NCBI GenBank assembly: GCA_027065835.1
Contig: JAMONK010000228.1
Span: 1 to 5,861, forward strand
Reading direction: 5' to 3'
Origin: Thermococcus sp.
GTDB taxonomy: Archaea; Methanobacteriota_B; Thermococci; Thermococcales; Thermococcaceae
DNA: 5,861 nucleotides
Below are positions 5,344 through 5,861 of the stretch, in pieces; position 1 is the stretch's first letter, and each line of letters begins with the position of its first letter. The translations under genes and the position numbers were made by a program. Below the pieces are notes generated by a model. It was given only the letters and a program-made list of their open reading frames with translations. It ran no database searches and was not told where the DNA came from.

Positions 5344-5861
5344 GTGAGGCCGTTCCCAGGGAGATTATGATGCCGAAGGACAACCCATACGCCCTTCACA
5401 GGGCCAAGGTGCTCAAGGTCTATCCACTCACCGAGACGGAGAAGCTCTTCCTGTTCCGCTTTGAAGACCCGGAACTCGCCGAGAACTGGACCTTCAGGCC
5501 GGGGCAGTTCGTCCAGCTCACCATACCCGGCGTCGGCGAAGTGCCGATAAGCATCTGCTCCTCAGCTATGAGGAAGGGATTCTTCGAGCTGTGCATCAGG
5601 AAAGCCGGAAGGGTCACCACGGTCATCCACGGGCTCCAGCCCGGCGACACCGTCCTCGTTCGCGGCCCCTACGGAAACGGCTTCCCGGTTGACGACTGGG
5701 AGGGCATGGACCTGCTCCTCATAGCCGCTGGCCTTGGAACCGCCCCGCTCAGGAGCGTCTTCCTCTACGCCATGGACAACCGCTGGAAGTACGGCAACAT
5801 AACCTTCATCAACACGGCCCGCTACGGAAAGGACCTCCTGTTCTACAAGGAGCTTGAGGCC
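5340..5861 (+). CDS. hydG: Cytosolic NADP-hydrogenase (sulfhydrogenase I) gamma subunit, 3' end cut
   Basis: Flavin-containing NADP(H)-reactive subunit of the same hydrogenase, of the ferredoxin-NADP reductase fold and related to anaerobic sulfite reductase subunit B (hyhG in Thermococcus). It exchanges electrons between NADPH and the iron-sulfur clusters of HydB. The window holds the first 174 codons; the family is about 290 residues, so roughly 60 percent is present. Visible parts are the flavin-binding barrel with [11 protein letters not shown] (54-64), VPISICSS (68-75, the counterpart of the RxYS flavin motif) and RGPYGNGF (108-115), followed by the start of the pyridine-nucleotide domain, [14 protein letters not shown] (126-139). 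The C-terminal cysteines expected to bind a 2Fe-2S cluster are beyond the edge. The ATG at 5340 overlaps the hydB stop. hydD and hydA would be expected next. The match to remembered P. furiosus HydG is very close after the first eight or so residues, which differ. Confidence 0.95.
   Translation, partial: MSEAVPREIMMPKDNPYALHRAKVLKVYPLTETEKLFLFRFEDPELAENWTFRPGQFVQLTIPGVGEVPISICSSAMRKGFFELCIRKAGRVTTVIHGLQPGDTVLVRGPYGNGFPVDDWEGMDLLLIAAGLGTAPLRSVFLYAMDNRWKYGNITFINTARYGKDLLFYKELEA

Noticed and set aside
1..5861. CRISPR array, tRNA or rRNA genes, insertion sequence
   Set aside because: No spaced direct repeats, cloverleaf-like sequences, transposase motifs or terminal inverted repeats were seen; nearly all of the window is accounted for by protein genes.

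Overview
The window looks like chromosomal DNA from a hyperthermophilic archaeon of the order Thermococcales, most likely a Thermococcus. The strongest evidence is at the right end. The two genes there read as the beta and gamma subunits of the cytosolic NADP-linked hydrogenase (sulfhydrogenase I) of this group, and their translations match what I remember of Pyrococcus furiosus HydB and HydG almost throughout. The rest fits an archaeon: short AT-rich TATA-like boxes close to start codons, Shine-Dalgarno sites of the GGAGGTGAT type, very short gaps, and ATGA stop/start overlaps. No database search was possible, so family names rest on motifs and memory.

Left part (1-1219, plus strand). A protein of unknown function enters from the left edge and ends at 999. 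After a 49-base gap with a plausible promoter comes a 56-residue protein with two membrane segments. It ends four bases from the convergent operon.

Middle part (1224-4002, minus strand). Three genes are read right to left: a secreted, membrane-anchored beta-propeller-like protein, an ABC ATPase of the DrrA/CcmA type, and an ABC-2 type six-helix permease. Both junctions are ATGA overlaps, so the three are almost certainly co-transcribed and translationally coupled. The layout (repeat-rich external protein, ATPase, ABC-2 permease) recalls the NosD-NosF-NosY copper maturation system, but the external protein is a predicted propeller and the cargo is unknown. The ATPase ends in a CxCxxC tail whose codons overlap the ribosome binding site of the permease.

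Intergenic part (4003-4239). This AT-rich divergent regulatory region holds a promoter for the propeller operon, a set of inverted repeats, an array of GTT/AAC half-sites resembling degenerate SurR sites, candidate TATA boxes for the hydrogenase operon, and a 17-codon reading frame that overlaps the hydB start.

Right part (4240-5861, plus strand). hydB starts at a TTG with a strong ribosome binding site and is followed by hydG in an ATGA overlap. hydG is cut by the window edge. In relatives hydD and hydA (small and large NiFe subunits) follow. HydG would exchange electrons with NADP(H) through flavin and HydB would relay them through iron-sulfur clusters to the NiFe module.
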